Assembly (NCBI RefSeq): GCF_014138045.1
Contig: NZ_JACGXA010000001.1
Location: 3,147,001-3,211,000 of the forward strand
DNA length: 64,000 nt
Direction of reading: 5' to 3'
From: Nocardioides ginsengisegetis
Lineage (GTDB): Bacteria; Actinomycetota; Actinomycetes; Propionibacteriales; Nocardioidaceae
Made by a program: the position numbers and the translations under genes. Under the pieces are notes generated by a model. That model was not told where the DNA came from. It made no database searches and saw nothing but the letters and a program-made list of their open reading frames with translations. Positions within the stretch are counted from its first letter, which is position 1. Each line of letters opens with the position of its first letter. Positions 62,356-64,000 of this stretch are shown piece by piece.

Positions 62356-62371
62356 CCGAACATTTGTTCGA
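62356..62371. promoter_or_regulatory. LexA-type SOS box 2
   Basis: CCGAACATTTGTTCGA, one mismatch to TCGAAC-N4-GTTCGA. It lies further from the LysM gene, where the promoter of a divergent lexA would usually be. Confidence 0.75.
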
Positions 62372-62498
62372 ACGGGTACTAAGACCACGCACCCCCCACC
62401 ACCACCCCCGGATGGCTCGGACGGGGCATGCCAGAGCGCCCGCGGCCGCGAGTAGAGAGGGAGTGACCGCCAGCCCCCTCAACGACAAGGACCCCCGC

Positions 62499-63212
62499 AT
62501 GTCGTCTTCACGCCCCCCATCCAGCCCAGCCCGCGGCCGCACGCTCCCCGTGCTGCTCGCGGCCCTCGTCCTGATCGGCGGAGCCAACGTCGCGGCGTAC
62601 GCCGCCAACGGGCACCCGCTCCTGCTCGGCACCAGCAACACCGCCACCCACCCGACCGCGCTGAAGAACACCGGCAGCGGCGCAGCCCTGTCCCTCAAGG
62701 CCAGACCGGGCTCGCCGCCCCTTGCGGTGACCACGACGAAGAAGGTCAACAAGCTCAACGCCGACCTCGTGGACGGACTGAGCGGCAAGCAGATGGAGAA
62801 CGCCGCCTACGAGTACGTCCTGCCCACCGGTGGCCCGGCGGCGAGCAGCCTCCAGGTCTCCCTTCCGGGCCTGCCCGCGGGCACCTATCTCGCGACGTAC
62901 TCGGTCATCACGACGACCAGTAGCCCGCCCGCCTGCTACCTGACCCGGTCGACATCGCCGGGAGGGGCGTTCGAGTACGGCACCACCGGGGGCACGTACA
63001 GCACCAACACGGCCAGCGCGGTGGTGGACCAGGACCTCGCGACCCCGGTCACGCTCGTCTGCTTCGGTTCGACGTTCAGCGTCTACGCCGGCGGCGACGT
63101 CGACTCGCGGATCGTCCTCACACCCATCTCGCGCCTCGTGTCAGCACCCGCGACCGCCGCGCGGCACGCACCCCCGGGCGCGCGGCACCAGGGACCGGCC
63201 ACGCGCCGCTGA
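62499..63212 (+). CDS. Secreted protein of unknown function in the usual place of lexA
   Basis: 237 residues. A signal/anchor helix (TLPVLLAALVLIGGANVAAY, about 16-36) is followed by a segment NKLNADLVDGLSGKQMENAA, a motif seen in many actinobacterial surface proteins, then a jelly-roll-like beta domain with SLPGLPAGTYLATYSV and a Cys pair. The tail is Arg/Pro/His-rich. No enzyme motif. It is divergent from the LysM gene, where lexA stands in related organisms; it has no sequence features of LexA (no winged helix, no Ser/Lys protease). ATG 62499 follows GACAAGG. Confidence 0.72.
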   Translation: MSSSRPPSSPARGRTLPVLLAALVLIGGANVAAYAANGHPLLLGTSNTATHPTALKNTGSGAALSLKARPGSPPLAVTTTKKVNKLNADLVDGLSGKQMENAAYEYVLPTGGPAASSLQVSLPGLPAGTYLATYSVITTTSSPPACYLTRSTSPGGAFEYGTTGGTYSTNTASAVVDQDLATPVTLVCFGSTFSVYAGGDVDSRIVLTPISRLVSAPATAARHAPPGARHQGPATRR

Positions 63213-63222
63213 ACCGACCCGC

Positions 63223-64000
63223 TCAGGCGCCGGCGGACTTCTTCAGGGCCCGCCGGCCCTGGGCGGCGAACAGGCTGATCCCGCGCGCACTGACCGACGG
63301 CGCCAGCGCCGAGGCCCGTACGACGCCCCCGCGCCAACCCGGCACCGCCCGGATCACCCGATGGCTGCCGACCAGCGCGACGGCCTCGTCGGCGACCTCG
63401 TCGACGGTGAGGATCCGGCCACCGGAGTGGACCAGCAGGTTGCCCAGCCCCCCGGGCGTCTGCGCGTCGAGCATCGCGGTCTTCACCCCGTCGGGGCAGA
63501 TCGCGTGCACCCGCACACCTCGAGGCGTCTCGGCGTCGCCCGACATGGTGAGCGAGACGATCGCGGCCTTCGTGGCGGCGTACAGGCTGTAGCCCGGGAC
63601 CGGCCCGAGCCCCGCGAGCGACGCGGTGTTGACGACGTCGCCGCCGGCCTCGCCGAACGCCTCGAGCGCGGCGCGCATCCCCCACACGACGCCCATCAGG
63701 TTGACGTCGACCAGGCGTCGTACGGCGTCGTCGGACAGCTCCGACAGCGTGCCGTCGTCGCCGACACCGGCGTTGTTGAACCACGCGGTCAGGACGCCGT
63801 GGCGGGTCGCCTCGGCGACCGCGGCCGCGTGCCCGGCGGGGTCGCGCACGTCGTGGGCGATGCCGGCCGCGGCGCCGATCTCGGCGGCCGTGCGGGCGGC
63901 GCCCTCGCCGTCGACGTCGGTGACCACGACCCGGTGGCCGCGGGCGACCATCCGCTCGGCGATGCCGCGGCCGATCCCGCGGGCTCCTCCGGTGACGACA
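63223..64000 (-). CDS. Short-chain dehydrogenase/reductase, N-terminus cut by the window
   Basis: 259 residues visible. The Rossmann motif TGGARGIGRGIA is at the window edge, so only the first few residues are missing. The catalytic NNAG, the Ser in VVNTASLAG and the YSLYAATKAA motif (Tyr-x3-Lys) are intact. This is the classical SDR class using NAD(P)H; TDVDGEG with Asp after the second strand favours NAD. A C-terminal extension of about 30 residues (RASALAPSVSARGISLF) is longer than usual. Substrate unknown. Confidence 0.9.
   Translation of the reverse strand, partial: VVTGGARGIGRGIAERMVARGHRVVVTDVDGEGAARTAAEIGAAAGIAHDVRDPAGHAAAVAEATRHGVLTAWFNNAGVGDDGTLSELSDDAVRRLVDVNLMGVVWGMRAALEAFGEAGGDVVNTASLAGLGPVPGYSLYAATKAAIVSLTMSGDAETPRGVRVHAICPDGVKTAMLDAQTPGGLGNLLVHSGGRILTVDEVADEAVALVGSHRVIRAVPGWRGGVVRASALAPSVSARGISLFAAQGRRALKKSAGA

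Larger units (their letters stand above)
62182..62498. other. 317-nt SOS-type regulatory region
   Basis: Lies between the LysM gene (minus) and a secreted-protein gene (plus). It contains two LexA-type boxes and an AT-richer core with gttcgaac at 62332-62339. The right part up to 62498 shows no other site. Confidence 0.65.

Noticed and set aside
61598..62455. 285-codon open frame on the plus strand across the LysM gene
   Set aside because: It lies over the LysM gene and the LexA boxes, has no domain and would translate regulatory DNA.

Overview
The window is high-GC DNA with frequent GTG starts and 1-4 nt gene overlaps. It carries an actinobacterial gene set: a GlgA of the actinobacterial type, WXG100 proteins, DUF1918, DUF3052, DUF6318, DUF2237, a NrdR-NrdJ pair, a LysM protein next to nrdR, and 13E12-type DUF222/HNH proteins. 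The best guess is a chromosome segment from Nocardioides or a close relative (Nocardioidaceae). This is inferred from gene content only. No rRNA, tRNA or CRISPR array was seen.

Layout. 1-6.3 kb: end of a Mug-type DNA glycosylase, divergent glycogen genes glgC/glgA, then a gluconate uptake and kinase operon (gntP-gntK) divergent from its likely FadR/GntR-type repressor. 6.3-18.6 kb: mostly housekeeping and orphan genes (DUF4234 membrane protein, WXG100 pair, secreted proteins, two alpha/beta hydrolases, DUF2237, a GH30-like glycosidase, a Ser/Thr kinase, a SprT-like protein, a YiiX-like papain-fold protein, an RlmC-type rRNA methyltransferase). 18.7-24.4 kb: a pair of acyl-CoA dehydrogenases, a large APC permease, DUF1918 and a secreted ScyD/ScyE-like protein. 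24.7-28.0 kb: a polymorphic toxin with a C-terminal RNase A-like domain, its CdiI-type immunity protein, and a DUF6318 lipoprotein with a PKD-like secreted partner. Two copies of a 48-bp palindromic repeat end these two units. 28.1-31.9 kb: a tightly overlapped ECF sigma / zinc anti-sigma / ABC transporter operon with its own ECF-type promoter. 32-35.8 kb: an ECF42-type sigma with its DGPF partner, a MerR regulator divergent from a cupin with two back-to-back 19-bp-spacer promoters, and a lipoprotein. 35.8-38.2 kb: a DUF222/HNH gene with an IS30-family insertion directly upstream. 38.3-44.5 kb: two secretory-lipase-like proteins, an amino-acid permease and two orphans.

44.6-53.9 kb has visibly lower GC and more mixed codon use and looks like an accessory island. 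It holds an excalibur-DUF4236-NERD operon divergent from a 1023-aa PLD-helicase-DUF3427 protein, then a zinc-ribbon/DUF732-like membrane protein with a trypsin-like lipoprotein, and a free-standing, degenerate intein-like LAGLIDADG ORF. 54.0-57.6 kb is nrdJ and nrdR (class II ribonucleotide reductase and its repressor) with two NrdR boxes 31 bp apart upstream. 58-61.4 kb holds a GAF/ATPase regulator, a small membrane protein, DUF3052 and a solitary Mrr-like restriction endonuclease. 61.8-62.4 kb is a LysM protein in the position of mycobacterial ChiZ or corynebacterial DivS, with two LexA-type boxes upstream. The expected divergent lexA is absent and an unrelated secreted protein lies there instead. 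The window ends in a short-chain dehydrogenase.

The most interesting points are the displaced SOS locus, the intein relic beside nrdJ, REP-like repeats that encode protein inside nrdJ, the paired 48-bp palindromes around the toxin region, and the island around the PLD-helicase.
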